From positions 1 through 64,000 of the forward strand of contig CADBZY010000015.1 of assembly GCA_902799245.1 (NCBI GenBank): a stretch of DNA of 64,000 nucleotides, in the 5' to 3' direction. The translations under genes and the position numbers were made by a program. This document shows positions 34,417 to 44,173 of this stretch, in pieces; the first letter of the stretch is position 1, and each line of letters begins with the position of its first letter. Source of the DNA: an uncultured Ruminococcus sp. (GTDB lineage: Bacteria; Bacillota; Clostridia; Oscillospirales; Acutalibacteraceae). Under the pieces are notes generated by a model, which saw only the letters and a list, made by a program, of their open reading frames with translations, made no database searches and was not told where the DNA came from.

Positions 34417-35145
34417 TCAGCAGCAGACGGTGACAGCCGTCACATTGTCGCCGCCGCCGTGGGCATTGGCCGTGTCGATCAGCTTTTTTACCGCATCTTC
34501 GCCGCTCAGGCTGTACAGTATCTTGAACATCTCAAGATCCTCTACATAATTGGAAAGGCCGTCGGTGCAGAGCAACAGAATGTCGTCCCTTTCCACCGGA
34601 CATTCGCAGTGGTCGATGTCCAGCCGGGGCTTGACCCCAAGCGCACGGGTGATGAGGTTCCTTCTGGGATGGACGCGCGCCTCCTGCTCGGTGAGTTCGC
34701 CTCTGTCCACCATGACCTGCACCACCGAATGATCCACCGTCATCTGCCGCAGATCGCCCTTGGCGTACAGATAAACCCTGCTGTCGCCCGCATGGGCTAT
34801 ATAAGCGGTGTCGCCGCGCACAATCGCCACGACTACCGTTGTTCCCATTCCGCGCAGGGAAATGTCCTCCTGCGCCTGAATGTATACTTTTATATTGGCG
34901 GCGTTCACCGCTTTGGCGATCATATCGCGGATCTTGCTGCCGCTCATGTCGCTGGTGTAATCCTCCGCAAGGCGTGCGGATATTTCCTCGACAGCCGTGC
35001 TGCTGGCGACGTTGCCGCCGTTCGCGCCGCCCATGCCGTCGCAGACTACCGCCCACGCGCTTCCGTCCTTAAAGAAGCCGTGACGTTCCGCGTCCTGATT
35101 GGAATGGCGCACCATGCCCCTGTCAGTCCTGCTGTAAATTTCCAT
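34417..35145 (-). CDS. prpC: PP2C-type serine/threonine phosphatase PrpC/Stp
   Basis: A 242-residue metal-dependent phosphatase that counteracts PrkC. Metal-binding motifs: VVCDGMGGANGG, AYIAHAGDSRVYL, LLCTDGLSNYV and a C-terminal GGGDNVT. All the expected Asp residues are visible. The gene overlaps rlmN by 23 bases at its 5' end, so translation is coupled. A 94-base gap to prkC follows. Confidence 0.95.
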   Translation of the reverse strand: MEIYSRTDRGMVRHSNQDAERHGFFKDGSAWAVVCDGMGGANGGNVASSTAVEEISARLAEDYTSDMSGSKIRDMIAKAVNAANIKVYIQAQEDISLRGMGTTVVVAIVRGDTAYIAHAGDSRVYLYAKGDLRQMTVDHSVVQVMVDRGELTEQEARVHPRRNLITRALGVKPRLDIDHCECPVERDDILLLCTDGLSNYVEDLEMFKILYSLSGEDAVKKLIDTANAHGGGDNVTAVTVCC

Positions 35146-36202
35146 CGGATTCCTCCTTTTTCTTCCTGCGTAGCTGTCCGCACGACGCGTTGATGTCCGC
35201 GCCGAGCGTCCTCCGCACGGTCGCTGTGATTCCCCTTGACTCTAATATTTTGATAAATTTCTGTATCTGCTGCGGTGACGATCGCTCGTAGCTGTTGCCC
35301 TTGACGGTGTTGACCGGTATCAGGTTGACATGGCAGAGCATTCCCTTTAATTTGCCCGCAAGCTCGAGAGCGCAGGCGTCTGTGTCGTTTTTGTCCTTGA
35401 TGAGCGAATATTCAAAGGATATGCGTCGGTGGGTCGCCTCCGCGTATTTCCGGCAGGCGGTCAGAAGCTGCTCCACATTCCACTTGTGATTGACCGGCAT
35501 CATCTCGCCGCGCAGCGCGTCATTCGGCGCGTGAAGCGACACCGACAGCGTGAACTGCGGCTTCATCTCGATGAGCCTGTATATTTTATCCACCAGTCCG
35601 CAGGTGGAGAGCGAAATGTGACGCATTCCTATGCCGACGCCGTCCGTGTCGGACACCAGTTCCAGAAAGCGCATCACATTGTCGAAATTGTCGAGCGGTT
35701 CGCCCATTCCCATCAGGACGATATTGGAAATGCGTATGTTGTTGTCCCGCTGGGCGGTCGTGATCTGGGAGAGCATTTCCGCCGGCCGGAGGTTGCGTGC
35801 AAGCCCGCCCATACCGGTCGCGCAGAAGCGGCAGCCCATCCGGCAGCCCGCCTGGGTGGAAATGCAGATGGTGTAGCCGTGATGATAGCTCATCACAACG
35901 CTCTCGATATATTCGCCGTCATCCAGCCGGAAAAGGTATTTTATGGTTCCATCATACGCCGAAATCAGTTTTTTTTCAATGGTTACATTATATATGTAAT
36001 AATTTTGTAACAAAGCGGCGCGCAAATCTTTGGAAATATTGGTCATTTCGTCAAATGAAACCGCGCCTTTCGCGTGAAGCCAGTCGTAAACCTGATCCGC
36101 ACGGAATTTCGGCAGTCCCAGCGCCTTGAAGCTGTCGGTCAGCTCCGCCTTGGTCATGCTTTTGATGTCGGTTTTGTTGTCTGCTGCGTTGATTCCGTGC
36201 AA
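35123..36202 (-). CDS. rlmN: Dual-specificity RNA methyltransferase RlmN
   Basis: A 359-residue radical SAM enzyme that makes m2A at 23S rRNA A2503 and tRNA A37. The 4Fe-4S site is CRMGCRFC, the SAM-binding region is GMGEPLDNFDNV, and the second catalytic Cys is in ASCGQL near the C-terminus. The start is likely the TTG at 36202 (AGGA 10 bases upstream), but ATG at codon 16 is an alternative. It begins 7 bases after the rsmB stop. Confidence 0.95.
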   Translation of the reverse strand: MHGINAADNKTDIKSMTKAELTDSFKALGLPKFRADQVYDWLHAKGAVSFDEMTNISKDLRAALLQNYYIYNVTIEKKLISAYDGTIKYLFRLDDGEYIESVVMSYHHGYTICISTQAGCRMGCRFCATGMGGLARNLRPAEMLSQITTAQRDNNIRISNIVLMGMGEPLDNFDNVMRFLELVSDTDGVGIGMRHISLSTCGLVDKIYRLIEMKPQFTLSVSLHAPNDALRGEMMPVNHKWNVEQLLTACRKYAEATHRRISFEYSLIKDKNDTDACALELAGKLKGMLCHVNLIPVNTVKGNSYERSSPQQIQKFIKILESRGITATVRRTLGADINASCGQLRRKKKEESDGNLQQD

Positions 36203-36208
36203 GTCTGT

Positions 36209-37573
36209 TCAGTCCTTTCTTCTGACGCAGGATATAAAAAATCCGTCTGTATTTAAAATATGCGGAAAGAGCGTGATCTGCCAGTCCGGCTCATCGATCG
36301 CGCTTTTGACGCCTTCCGGCAGCGCAAGGGGACAAGGCTCGAATTCGCTGTGATTCCTGAGAAATTTCCCGATGACAGCGGCGTTCTCCGCAGGATGCAG
36401 CGTGCAGGTGGAATAGATCAGCCGTCCGCCTTTGCGGACAAGGCGCGAGGAATTTTCCAGTATGCGGTATTGCAGGTCGGGAAGCTCCTCTGTCTCGCTC
36501 TGCGGCTTGCGCTTGATGTCGGGCTTGCGCCGGATGATGCCCAGTCCCGAGCAGGGCGCGTCGCACAGCACCAGATCGGCACATTCCGGCTGTCCTTCGC
36601 CCAGCGCGTCGCGCACCGTCGGCTCGATACAATCCAGCCCCAGCCGCTTCGCGCCTTCCGCGATGAGTTCCACCCGATGCGGGTAAAGGTCGCAGGAAAC
36701 GACTCGCCCCCTGTTTCCCATCCGTTCGGCAACGGTAAAAGACTTGCCGCCGGGCGCGGCGCACACGTCGTAAACAACGCTGCCGCTTTCGGGCGCAGCC
36801 GCCATGCAGCAGAGCTGCGAGGAACCGTCCTGCACATGGAAATAGCCTTCCGCAAAGCCGGGAAGCAAAGTGATGTCACCTGTTTCCTCAATGGAAATAC
36901 AGTCGGGAATGATGTCCGAAGCATCGGCTTTCACGCCGGCGGATTGCAGCAATTCCGTCAGCTTTTGCGTCGTTAACTTGGCGGTGTTCGTCCTCAGATA
37001 AAGTGGCGGCCGCCCTTCCAGACCTGCGAGAATCTTTTCGCAGATTGCCTCGCCGTAGCTTTTGCGCCACAGCTTCACCAGCCACAGAGGGCAGGAATAG
37101 CGGATGCTCAGGTACTTCTCCGGCTGCTTTATTGGGTCAGGAAGCGCAACCTGCTTGCCGTCCCGGATGAAGCTGCGCAGCAGTCCGTTGATGAATCCCG
37201 TCGCGCGGAGGAGCTTCCGCTTCTTGGCGAGGTTCACGCTCTCGTTGACCGCCGCCGAATCGGGCGTGTTCATAAAGGCCATCTGATAAACAGCCATGCG
37301 GAGAATGCAGCGCACTTCGGGTTCGATGCGTGCGCCTGACTTGGTATAGCTGCTTATGACATGGTCGAGGGTTTCGGTTTTTTCCAGCACGCCGTAGACA
37401 AGGCGCGTGATGAACGCCCTGTCGCGAGGCTCCGGCTTCTGCGCGCTCAGAGCCTCGTTCAAGGCGATATTGGAGTATCCGCCCTCGTCCTGCACCCGCA
37501 TGAGCACGCGGAAGGCGGTCATGCGGGGATTGACGGGGTGATTTGGGTTGGAATGATTGGTTGAATTGGCCAT
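36209..37573 (-). CDS. rsmB: 16S rRNA m5C967 methyltransferase RsmB
   Basis: A 454-residue enzyme with an N-terminal NusB-like RNA-binding domain (about 15-150) and a C-terminal methyltransferase with motif I VYDVCAAPGGKSF, motif IV DAPCSGLG and the catalytic Cys in YSTCTLHPAEN. It modifies C967 of 16S rRNA. It sits in the conserved order fmt-rsmB-rlmN-prpC, here with a metallopeptidase between fmt and rsmB. Confidence 0.95.
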   Translation of the reverse strand: MANSTNHSNPNHPVNPRMTAFRVLMRVQDEGGYSNIALNEALSAQKPEPRDRAFITRLVYGVLEKTETLDHVISSYTKSGARIEPEVRCILRMAVYQMAFMNTPDSAAVNESVNLAKKRKLLRATGFINGLLRSFIRDGKQVALPDPIKQPEKYLSIRYSCPLWLVKLWRKSYGEAICEKILAGLEGRPPLYLRTNTAKLTTQKLTELLQSAGVKADASDIIPDCISIEETGDITLLPGFAEGYFHVQDGSSQLCCMAAAPESGSVVYDVCAAPGGKSFTVAERMGNRGRVVSCDLYPHRVELIAEGAKRLGLDCIEPTVRDALGEGQPECADLVLCDAPCSGLGIIRRKPDIKRKPQSETEELPDLQYRILENSSRLVRKGGRLIYSTCTLHPAENAAVIGKFLRNHSEFEPCPLALPEGVKSAIDEPDWQITLFPHILNTDGFFISCVRRKD

Positions 37574-37579
37574 AAATAA

Positions 37580-38371
37580 TTATCTTCTTCTCCTGCCGCT
37601 GCCGCTGACGATGAGGAAAATTCTCAGGAAGCTGGCAAGCGAGGTAATCAGAGCCGCCACATAGGTCATCGCGGCTGCCTTCAGCACCTTCTTCACGCCC
37701 TTCGCGTCGGTGTCGTTGGCAATGCCGAGCCGCTTGATGTGATCCATCGCGCGGTGGCTGGCGTTGAATTCCACAGGCAGGGTCACAAGCTGGAAGATGG
37801 CGACGGTGGAGTAAAGCGCCACGCCGATCCACGCGAGCCATACAAACGCCGGCAGGAAAAGACCGGCAAGAATCAGCAGCATGGAGATATTCGAGCCGAA
37901 ATTCGTCACGGGAATGACCGCCGAACGCACTTTATTGGGGAAATAATGCTCCGCGTGCTGAATGGCGTGTCCCACTTCATGCGCCGCAATGCCGATGGAG
38001 GCAATGGACGTGCCGCTGTAGACGTCGGGCGAGAGGTTGACCGTGTTGTTTCTGGGATCGAAGTGGTCGGAAAGCGTTCCCTGTGAAATATTGATGGGAA
38101 TATAGGTCAGTCCGTGATCGTCCAGAATCATCCGGGCAGCCTGCGCGCCAGTCATGCCTCTGGAATTGGCGATCTTGGAATATTTGTTGTACGCCGATTT
38201 GACCCTTACCTGCGCGATCAGAGCGATAATCATCGCCGGAATGACAAGAAGGATATACCACTGATCGATATAGAATCCTCCGAGTCCCAGACCGCCGATT
38301 GCGTTGTTCGTGTCGCTGTAAGCGCCGTAGTTGTTCATTCCGGTTGCCACGAGTGCCAATGCTTCATACAT
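37580..38371 (-). CDS. YugP-family zinc metallopeptidase, membrane-bound
   Basis: 263 residues with three to four membrane helices (about 30-50, 140-175, 230-255) and the zinc motif AAHEVGHAIQHAEHY typical of Zn_peptidase_2 (YugP). Target proteins are not known for the family. It often lies next to fmt and rsmB in clostridia. AGGCAGG about ten bases before the ATG. It is 6 bases from rsmB, so it is cotranscribed. Confidence 0.9.
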   Translation of the reverse strand: MYEALALVATGMNNYGAYSDTNNAIGGLGLGGFYIDQWYILLVIPAMIIALIAQVRVKSAYNKYSKIANSRGMTGAQAARMILDDHGLTYIPINISQGTLSDHFDPRNNTVNLSPDVYSGTSIASIGIAAHEVGHAIQHAEHYFPNKVRSAVIPVTNFGSNISMLLILAGLFLPAFVWLAWIGVALYSTVAIFQLVTLPVEFNASHRAMDHIKRLGIANDTDAKGVKKVLKAAAMTYVAALITSLASFLRIFLIVSGSGRRRR

Positions 38372-38396
38372 TTTTACAAAACCTGCCTTTCAATTT

Positions 38397-38508
38397 AGGG
38401 TGAAGGGTGAAGGGTGAAGGTAGGAGGTAGGAGGTAGAAGGTAGAAGGTAGAAGGTAGAAGGTAGAAGGTTTTCACTTCTTACTTCTCACTTCTTACTTC
38501 CCACTGTT
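38397..38508. repeat. Long heptad array (GGGTGAA, GGTAGGA, GGTAGAA, then TTACTTC)
   Basis: At least ten tandem 7-mers (GGGTGAA x3, GGTAGGA x2, GGTAGAA x5) followed by a second run of C-rich TTACTTC/TCACTTC heptads that reaches the fmt stop. The array fills the whole gap between fmt and the metallopeptidase gene. Confidence 0.9.
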
Positions 38509-39433
38509 ATTGCAGAATTGTTCCCAATTCTATCTTGTGTCCTCTTAGATAATCTGCTGAAAACATGCGCTTTTTGCCTTCCGCCTGTACTTCCAGCAGT
38601 TCCACAGCGCCGCTGCCGCATTTCACGGTCAACGGTTCCAGCGAAATGATCTCGCCGCACCCGGCTTCGGGCGCGTCGAGCGATGAAACCGCGCTGCGGT
38701 GGAGTTTCAGCTTTTTGCCTTCCAGCACCGCCGTTGCCACCGGCCACGGGGACAGTCCGCGTATCTGGTTGTGAATCTCCTGTGCGCTGCGGCTCCAGTC
38801 CACGGCGCAAAGCTCCTTGGTGAGCATTTTCGCATAGCAGGTGAGCGAATCGTCCTGCTTTTCCGGCCGGAGTTCCCCCTTCGCCAGCGCGTCGAGGGTT
38901 TTGACGATCAGCTGAGCGCCCATTGCGGAAAGCCTGTCGTGCAGCTCGCCTGCCGTTTCGTCGGGGAGAATGGCCGTTTCGCTCTTTAGCAGCATATCGC
39001 CCGTGTCGAGACCCGCGTCCATCTGCATGGTGGTGACGCCGGTCTTGGGTTCGCCGTCAATGACGCTCCACTGAATCGGCGCGGCGCCGCGGTATTTCGG
39101 CAGCAGGGACGCGTGCACGTTGATGCAGCCGTATTGCGGCGCGTCGAGAATCTCCTGCGGCAGAATCTTGCCGTAAGCGATGACGACGCCCACGTCGGGC
39201 TTTATCTCGTTGAAGATTCTCAGCGCCTCGCCGTCTCTCATGCTTTTGGGCTGGTACACGGGAATATTGTGCTCCATCGCCTTCACCTTCACCGGCGGCG
39301 GCGCGAGGGAGTACCCTCTGCCCTTCGGCTTGTCGGGCTGGGAAAAGACCGCCGCGATCTCATGTCCCGCCGCGAGCAGCGAATCGATGGCAGGCGCGGC
39401 AAATTCCGGCGTGCCCATAAATATGATTCTCAT
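38507..39433 (-). CDS. fmt: Methionyl-tRNA formyltransferase
   Basis: A 308-residue enzyme that formylates initiator Met-tRNA. It has MRIIFMGTPEFAAPAIDSLL at the N-terminus, the folate signature INVHASLLPKYRGAAPI, and catalytic Asn, His and Asp (N and H in that segment; D in the DAGLDTGDM region). ATG with AAGGTG 8 bases upstream. Functionally linked to def, two genes upstream. Confidence 0.96.
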   Translation of the reverse strand: MRIIFMGTPEFAAPAIDSLLAAGHEIAAVFSQPDKPKGRGYSLAPPPVKVKAMEHNIPVYQPKSMRDGEALRIFNEIKPDVGVVIAYGKILPQEILDAPQYGCINVHASLLPKYRGAAPIQWSVIDGEPKTGVTTMQMDAGLDTGDMLLKSETAILPDETAGELHDRLSAMGAQLIVKTLDALAKGELRPEKQDDSLTCYAKMLTKELCAVDWSRSAQEIHNQIRGLSPWPVATAVLEGKKLKLHRSAVSSLDAPEAGCGEIISLEPLTVKCGSGAVELLEVQAEGKKRMFSADYLRGHKIELGTILQ

Positions 39434-39497
39434 GGGGAATCACCTTCTTACACTTAAAATTCCATTATTTTTACACTATTTTTCAGTATTGCGCATG

Positions 39498-39992
39498 TCA
39501 GAAGCTGAGGAAGCTCAGTCCGTAAGCGATGGCGGCCGCCATCAGGGGGAACATGACCAGACAGCCGATCCACTTGCCGAGCTGCACCTTCACGGGAATG
39601 TAGGGTTTGAGGTCTTCGGTGCCGGGAATTTCCCATGCTTTAGTATGTCCGACCCAAACGACGTCTATGAATATCCTGTCAAAGACCGTTGCGATCAGGT
39701 AGACCGCGGTGAGCTGAATAAAGATGTCCCAGAATCCGCGCGCGCCGTTGATCAGATAAACGGCAGCCGGAATCACGGTCAATTCGGGAATGTACAGCGC
39801 AACAGCCGCCTTGACCGTGGCGCTTCTGATTTTCTCCTTCGTGGTCAGTCCCAGCTCGACCACGCGCTCCTGCACGTCCTTTTCATAGAAGCAGACCAGT
39901 CCGACAGGCCCGTTGGCGATACCCACCACACAAATCAGCAGCAGCCAGAAGGACAATATGATTCCCTCCATAATCACTAATGCGATTGTCAT
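39498..39992 (-). CDS. Small multi-span membrane protein, function unknown
   Basis: 164 residues from the ATG at 39992 (AAGGA 7 bases upstream; a TTG two codons earlier is less likely). It has four hydrophobic helices (about 5-30, 65-85, 90-112, 138-160) and a charged loop EKDVQERVVELGLTTKEKIR. I do not recognise a family. It lies between def and fmt, where other clostridia sometimes carry an unrelated insertion, and is probably cotranscribed with both. Confidence 0.7.
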   Translation of the reverse strand: MTIALVIMEGIILSFWLLLICVVGIANGPVGLVCFYEKDVQERVVELGLTTKEKIRSATVKAAVALYIPELTVIPAAVYLINGARGFWDIFIQLTAVYLIATVFDRIFIDVVWVGHTKAWEIPGTEDLKPYIPVKVQLGKWIGCLVMFPLMAAAIAYGLSFLSF

Positions 39993-40029
39993 AAACAAAT
40001 CCTTCCATCATTCCAAGGGCGCAGCGTAT

Positions 40030-40107
40030 ACATTCAGCGCGCAGCGCTCCGAAACTATTCACTATTCACTATTAACTATTCACTTAGCGCAGCTCCGCTG
40101 CGCGCTT
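40030..40107. repeat. Heptad array with AGCGCGCAGCGCT palindrome after def
   Basis: Palindrome at 40036-40048, four 7-mers at 40057-40084 (ATTCACT, ATTCACT, ATTAACT, ATTCACT), then TAGCGCAGCTCCGCTGCGCGC, itself self-complementary, ending at the def stop. Confidence 0.85.
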
Positions 40108-40598
40108 CAGTCTCTCGGGTGCTCTTCGCGCTCCTGTTCGACTTCGTCGGGATCGACCATGCGGATAACCTTGTCGATGTAGAGGGTGCCGTCGAGGTGG
40201 TCGGTTTCGTGGCTGGCGCAGGAAGCGAAAAGGCCTTCGCCCTCGATCTCATAGAGGTCGCCGTTGCGGTCGCGGTAGCGCAGCTTGACATACTGCGGAC
40301 GGTTAAGGATGCCCCACTGTCCGGGAATGGAAAGGCAGCCTTCCATGCACTCCTGCTGACCTCGCTTTTCGATGATTTCAGGGTTGATCATCTCGACAGG
40401 GCCGTCGCCCATGTCGATGATGACAATGCGCTTGAGAAAGCCGACCTGCGGTGCGGCGAGTCCCAGACCCTTTGCTTCGGCAAGGGTTTCCTTCATGTCG
40501 TCGAGCAAATCCCAGAGCTTCTGGTTGAATTCAGTGACAGGGCGGCACTTCTTGCGGAGTACGCTGTCACCCTCCGTCACAATCTGTCTTAAAGCCAT
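40107..40598 (-). CDS. def: Peptide deformylase
   Basis: A 163-residue metalloprotease that removes N-formyl groups from nascent proteins. The three motifs are present: GLGLAAPQVG, EGCLSIPG (Cys ligand) and ASHETDHLDG (two His ligands and catalytic Glu). GGAGG ten bases upstream of the ATG. Conserved order priA-def-fmt. Confidence 0.96.
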   Translation of the reverse strand: MALRQIVTEGDSVLRKKCRPVTEFNQKLWDLLDDMKETLAEAKGLGLAAPQVGFLKRIVIIDMGDGPVEMINPEIIEKRGQQECMEGCLSIPGQWGILNRPQYVKLRYRDRNGDLYEIEGEGLFASCASHETDHLDGTLYIDKVIRMVDPDEVEQEREEHPRD

Positions 40599-40620
40599 AA
40601 GTATCGTTCCTCCAAAATTT

Positions 40621-40708
40621 ATTATTCCAAGCCCGAAGGGCTTCCGAAACTATTCACTATTCTCTATTCACTATTCACCATTCACTAAGCGAACGAATGC
40701 GAGCGTCT
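40621..40708. repeat. Heptad array with AAGCCCGAAGGGCTT palindrome after priA
   Basis: Palindrome at 40629-40643, five tandem 7-mers at 40652-40686 (ATTCACT, ATTCTCT, ATTCACT, ATTCACC, ATTCACT) and tail AAGCGAACGAATGCGAGCGT reaching the priA stop. Nearly identical in layout to the 16.9 kb copy. Confidence 0.88.
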
Positions 40709-43181
40709 ACAGTACGTTTTCCGGGTTGAGGTCGGCGAAGGTCGTTACCTCTTTGCTCTGCGGATCGCTGCCGGATTCACAGAGAAGAAGGTGCATCATC
40801 TCACGGAACCGGGCATTGTTGCGGCATTTGAGAATGATTTTGTAGCGGTAGCGTCCGCTGACCTTTTTGACCGAGGCGGGAGAAGGGCCGAGCACGCGTA
40901 TCGGCACGTCGGAATAGTCCCGCTGTGTGTAATATTTCAGGCGTTCAAGGAAATTTCCGGCGGCACGGGAAACCTCCTCGTCGCGGCTTCCCACAAAGCC
41001 CACCATGCAAAGATCCGCGAAGGGCGGATAGAGCATCGCCTTGCGGAGAATGATCTCGTTCCGGTAGAATTTTCTGTAATCCTGACTCGCCGCCATGTCA
41101 ATGACGGGATTTTCCGGGGTAATCGTCTGAATAATGGCGCGTCCGCGGCTTTTTCCTCTGCCGGAACGCCCGACCACCTGCGTGAGCAGCGAAAACGCCC
41201 GCTCGTAGCTGCGGAAGTCGTCGCTGTAGAGCGCCTGATCCGCCAGAAGAACGCCCACCAGCGTCACCCGTTCAAAGTCAAAACCCTTGGCGACCATCTG
41301 TGTGCCGATCATGATGTCGTAAAGACCGGCGGCGAAGTCGCCTAATTTTTTGTCGTAGGACGAACGCCGCGTCATGCTGTCGGCGTCCATGCGGAGTATT
41401 CTCGCCTCGGGAAAGAGCCTGGCCAGCTCCTCCTCCGCCTTCTGCGTGCCGTGACCGGCAAAGCGGAGAAACGGCTCCCCGCAGGAGGGACAGACATGCG
41501 GCACAGGCATCGAATAGCCGCAGTAATGGCACATCAGCCGTTTGTTGTCGCTGTGGTAGGTCATGGAAACGCTGCAGTTCGGGCAGGTGATGACCTCATT
41601 GCAGGCGCGGCAGGAAACAAAGGTGTTGAAGCCGCGGCGGTTGTTGAGCAGAATCGACTGCCGGCCGCTTTCCAGATTGTCCCGCAGCGCCTGGTACAGA
41701 CGGGGACTGATAATGCCGTCCTTGATGTCCATCTGTGATATGTCAATCTTCTCCACGTCGGGCAGAATGGCGTTGCCGTAGCGATGGGTCAGCACCTGGT
41801 AATCGTACCGTCCGCCGTCGGTGGCGTTGTAATAGGTTTCAATGGAAGGCGTCGCCGAGGCAAGCACCAGCAGCGCCCTGTTGTAGCCGCAGCGGAATCT
41901 CGCCGCGTCGCGCGCGTGAAAGCGCGGGGAATTCTCGGATTTGTAGGTGTATTCCTGTTCCTCGTCAATGATGACAAGACCGATCCTGTCAAAAGGGGCA
42001 AAGATAGCGGAGCGTGTGCCGAGGGCGATCTGCGCCTCTCCGTCGCGCACGCGTTTCCATTCGTCCATGCGCTGCGCGAGGGACAGTCCGCTGTGGAACA
42101 CGGCGACCTTGCTGCCGTAACGCTCGTGGAATTTGCCGAGCGTCTGAGAGGTCAGCGCGATTTCCGGCACCATCACGATAATGCCCTTGCCGTCGTCCAG
42201 TACTTCATCGATCAGCCGAAGGAATACCGAGGTCTTGCCGCTGCCCGTCACGCCGAAGAGCAGGGATACACGGAATTCGTCCTCGCTGTATAACCTGTAA
42301 AGATTCTCAAAGGCAAGCTGCTGCTGCTCGGAGAGCGTCACTCTGCCGCCGCTTCCCTCTCCCGCGCCGGCATACGGATTGCGGTAGATTTCTTCCTCGA
42401 AATAGCTGACAACGCCCTTTTTGGCGAGAAGATCCACAACCGCCTGCGATATGCCCGTGAAGTAACAGATTTCCTTGACCGAAGCGGTCTGCACGTCGCT
42501 GAGCAGGTTGACAATTTCTCTCTGCTTGGGCGTGAGCTTTGGCCCCGTGTGCTTCTCCCAGTCGGGCGCAAGGGCTGCCATTTTGACGGTGGCGTCCTTG
42601 ATATTGCGCACGGCATCGTCCGTGCGCTGGAGAAGTCCCTTTTCAACAAGCCGATCCGGAATGGTGGAATTGACCGGAAGGTTCATGACCTCGGTGATGT
42701 GCTTTTTTTCCAGCACAAGTCCCTTGTTGGCAATGAACATTTCCAGTATTTTCCGCTGCTGGGGGGTAATGTCGCTCCGTTCCGTGAGCGTCAGGCTGTC
42801 CAGCCCTTCCGCCGCGCGGTAGGACGTCACCACATGCACGTTGATGCCGGAGGGCAGCATGACCTTGGCCGCTTCGTAATAGGTGCAGTAGTAATTGTCA
42901 CGGAACCAGCGTGCCATGCGCAGCATTTCCTGGGACAGCACGGGCGTTTCGTCCAGAAGCGCCGAAAGCGGCTTGACGCCGGCGCAATCCGCCGTCCCGC
43001 ACAGCTCAAAAATGACGCCCTGCCGCCTGCGGTTGCCTTTGCCGAAGGGAACCATCACGCGGCATCCGGGGACCGCGAATTCTTCGTATTCCACGGGTAT
43101 CAGATAATCGAACAGTCTGTCAAAATGATAGGCTGTGTTTTCCACCGCAACCTTGGCAAAAGATTTAGGGGGAATATCCAA
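40707..43181 (-). CDS. priA: Primosomal protein N' (replication restart helicase PriA)
   Basis: An 824-residue superfamily 2 helicase. It has an N-terminal DNA-binding domain, Walker A GVTGSGKT, a DEExH-type box reading VIIDEEQEYTYK, and the double zinc module (CRACNEVITCPNC and CHYCGYSMP...CPSCG) in the middle, then motifs V-VI (VVGRSGRGKSRGR). It reloads the replisome at stalled forks. The start is TTG, with only a weak GGATG upstream. Length is near the family average. The gene coaBC, found between rpoZ and priA in Bacillus, is absent here. Confidence 0.95.
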   Translation of the reverse strand: MDIPPKSFAKVAVENTAYHFDRLFDYLIPVEYEEFAVPGCRVMVPFGKGNRRRQGVIFELCGTADCAGVKPLSALLDETPVLSQEMLRMARWFRDNYYCTYYEAAKVMLPSGINVHVVTSYRAAEGLDSLTLTERSDITPQQRKILEMFIANKGLVLEKKHITEVMNLPVNSTIPDRLVEKGLLQRTDDAVRNIKDATVKMAALAPDWEKHTGPKLTPKQREIVNLLSDVQTASVKEICYFTGISQAVVDLLAKKGVVSYFEEEIYRNPYAGAGEGSGGRVTLSEQQQLAFENLYRLYSEDEFRVSLLFGVTGSGKTSVFLRLIDEVLDDGKGIIVMVPEIALTSQTLGKFHERYGSKVAVFHSGLSLAQRMDEWKRVRDGEAQIALGTRSAIFAPFDRIGLVIIDEEQEYTYKSENSPRFHARDAARFRCGYNRALLVLASATPSIETYYNATDGGRYDYQVLTHRYGNAILPDVEKIDISQMDIKDGIISPRLYQALRDNLESGRQSILLNNRRGFNTFVSCRACNEVITCPNCSVSMTYHSDNKRLMCHYCGYSMPVPHVCPSCGEPFLRFAGHGTQKAEEELARLFPEARILRMDADSMTRRSSYDKKLGDFAAGLYDIMIGTQMVAKGFDFERVTLVGVLLADQALYSDDFRSYERAFSLLTQVVGRSGRGKSRGRAIIQTITPENPVIDMAASQDYRKFYRNEIILRKAMLYPPFADLCMVGFVGSRDEEVSRAAGNFLERLKYYTQRDYSDVPIRVLGPSPASVKKVSGRYRYKIILKCRNNARFREMMHLLLCESGSDPQSKEVTTFADLNPENVL

Positions 43182-43233
43182 ATGCGCTCACATCCGTATT
43201 GTCTTTTCAGTTAGCGCAACTTCGTTGCGCGCT

Positions 43234-43545
43234 TTATTCCTCGCTCTCGGCGCCGGACTGCTCGTCGTCGTCGGTGTCGAGCGTGTAATTCACGGTCTGA
43301 ATGGGGTCGTCATACGCGTGATGCACTTCTTCCTCCGGCTCGATGTGTTCAATGGTGGCTCTGCCGTCGAGCAGGCGGTCAATGACCATATTCACCGGCT
43401 TGCGGTACAGCACGTCATTGTTGGATTCGGCCTCGTCGGCGATCTCTCTGGCCTTTTTGCTGATGGCGTTGACCAGCGAATATCTGCTGTCCGACATCTC
43501 AAAAATATCGTCAATCGTTCTGTTCTTCTTTTCGATCTTCTCCAT
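43234..43545 (-). CDS. rpoZ: DNA-directed RNA polymerase omega subunit
   Basis: 103 residues from the ATG at 43545 (GAGGTG 11 bases upstream). Conserved segment SRYSLVNAISKKAREIADEA followed by KPVNMVIDRLLDGRATI; the C-terminal 35 residues are an acidic tail. It overlaps the end of gmk by about 35 bases, which suggests translational coupling. It stabilises the beta' subunit of RNA polymerase. Confidence 0.93.
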   Translation of the reverse strand: MEKIEKKNRTIDDIFEMSDSRYSLVNAISKKAREIADEAESNNDVLYRKPVNMVIDRLLDGRATIEHIEPEEEVHHAYDDPIQTVNYTLDTDDDEQSGAESEE

Positions 43546-44173
43546 AAGTTGCAAGCACCTCGTCAATTTTGTATTCTATATGTCTGCGGCTGTTTTTCTC
43601 CGCACGGATAATGCAGAGCAGGTCGTCAGCCGACTCTTCGATGATCTCATTGACCAGAATATAATCGTACCAATGAGCCTCGGGTATTTCGTCCCTGCCT
43701 TTGGCAAGGCGGTATCTGATCTTTTCCTCGCTGTCGCGTCCTCTGTTTCTCAGGCGGTATTCCAGCTCCTGGAAGGAAGGCGGCAGTATGTAGACCGTCA
43801 CCGCCTCGGGGTATTGCGAAAGCACCTGTTTGGCGCCGTTGACGTCTATTTCGAGGATCACGCTGCTGCCGGAATTCAGCCAGCCTTCCAGCTTATCCTT
43901 GGGTGTGCCGTAATACTCGCCGGCATAGCTGTTGTACTCCACCAGATTATTGTCGGCGATATTCTTCTCAAAATCCTCTTTCGACACATAATAATAGGTC
44001 TCGCCGTCGACTTCGCCCTTGCCTATGCCGCGTGTCGTCATGGAGATGGAGAGCTGCACATCGACCCGCGCGTCGTCCGCCTTGGCCAGCGCACGGCTGA
44101 CAACCGTACCCTTGCCCGACGCCGACGGCCCCGAAACAATAATAATAATGCCCTTGCCGTTCTCGTTATTCAT
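43511..44173 (-). CDS. gmk: Guanylate kinase
   Basis: About 220 residues from the ATG at 44173; the frame opens earlier at 44200, but GAGG upstream favours 44173. P-loop [12 protein letters not shown]-binding [22 protein letters not shown] (Ser, Arg, Tyr ligands), lid [14 protein letters not shown]. Converts GMP to GDP. Overlaps the remA stop by a few bases. Confidence 0.95.
   Translation of the reverse strand: MNNENGKGIIIIVSGPSASGKGTVVSRALAKADDARVDVQLSISMTTRGIGKGEVDGETYYYVSKEDFEKNIADNNLVEYNSYAGEYYGTPKDKLEGWLNSGSSVILEIDVNGAKQVLSQYPEAVTVYILPPSFQELEYRLRNRGRDSEEKIRYRLAKGRDEIPEAHWYDYILVNEIIEESADDLLCIIRAEKNSRRHIEYKIDEVLATYGEDRKEEQND

Noticed and set aside
38397-38508. Array as CRISPR or origin iterons
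   Set aside because: The 7-bp unit has no spacers, the arrays occur in many gaps, and no DnaA-box cluster or replication gene is associated.
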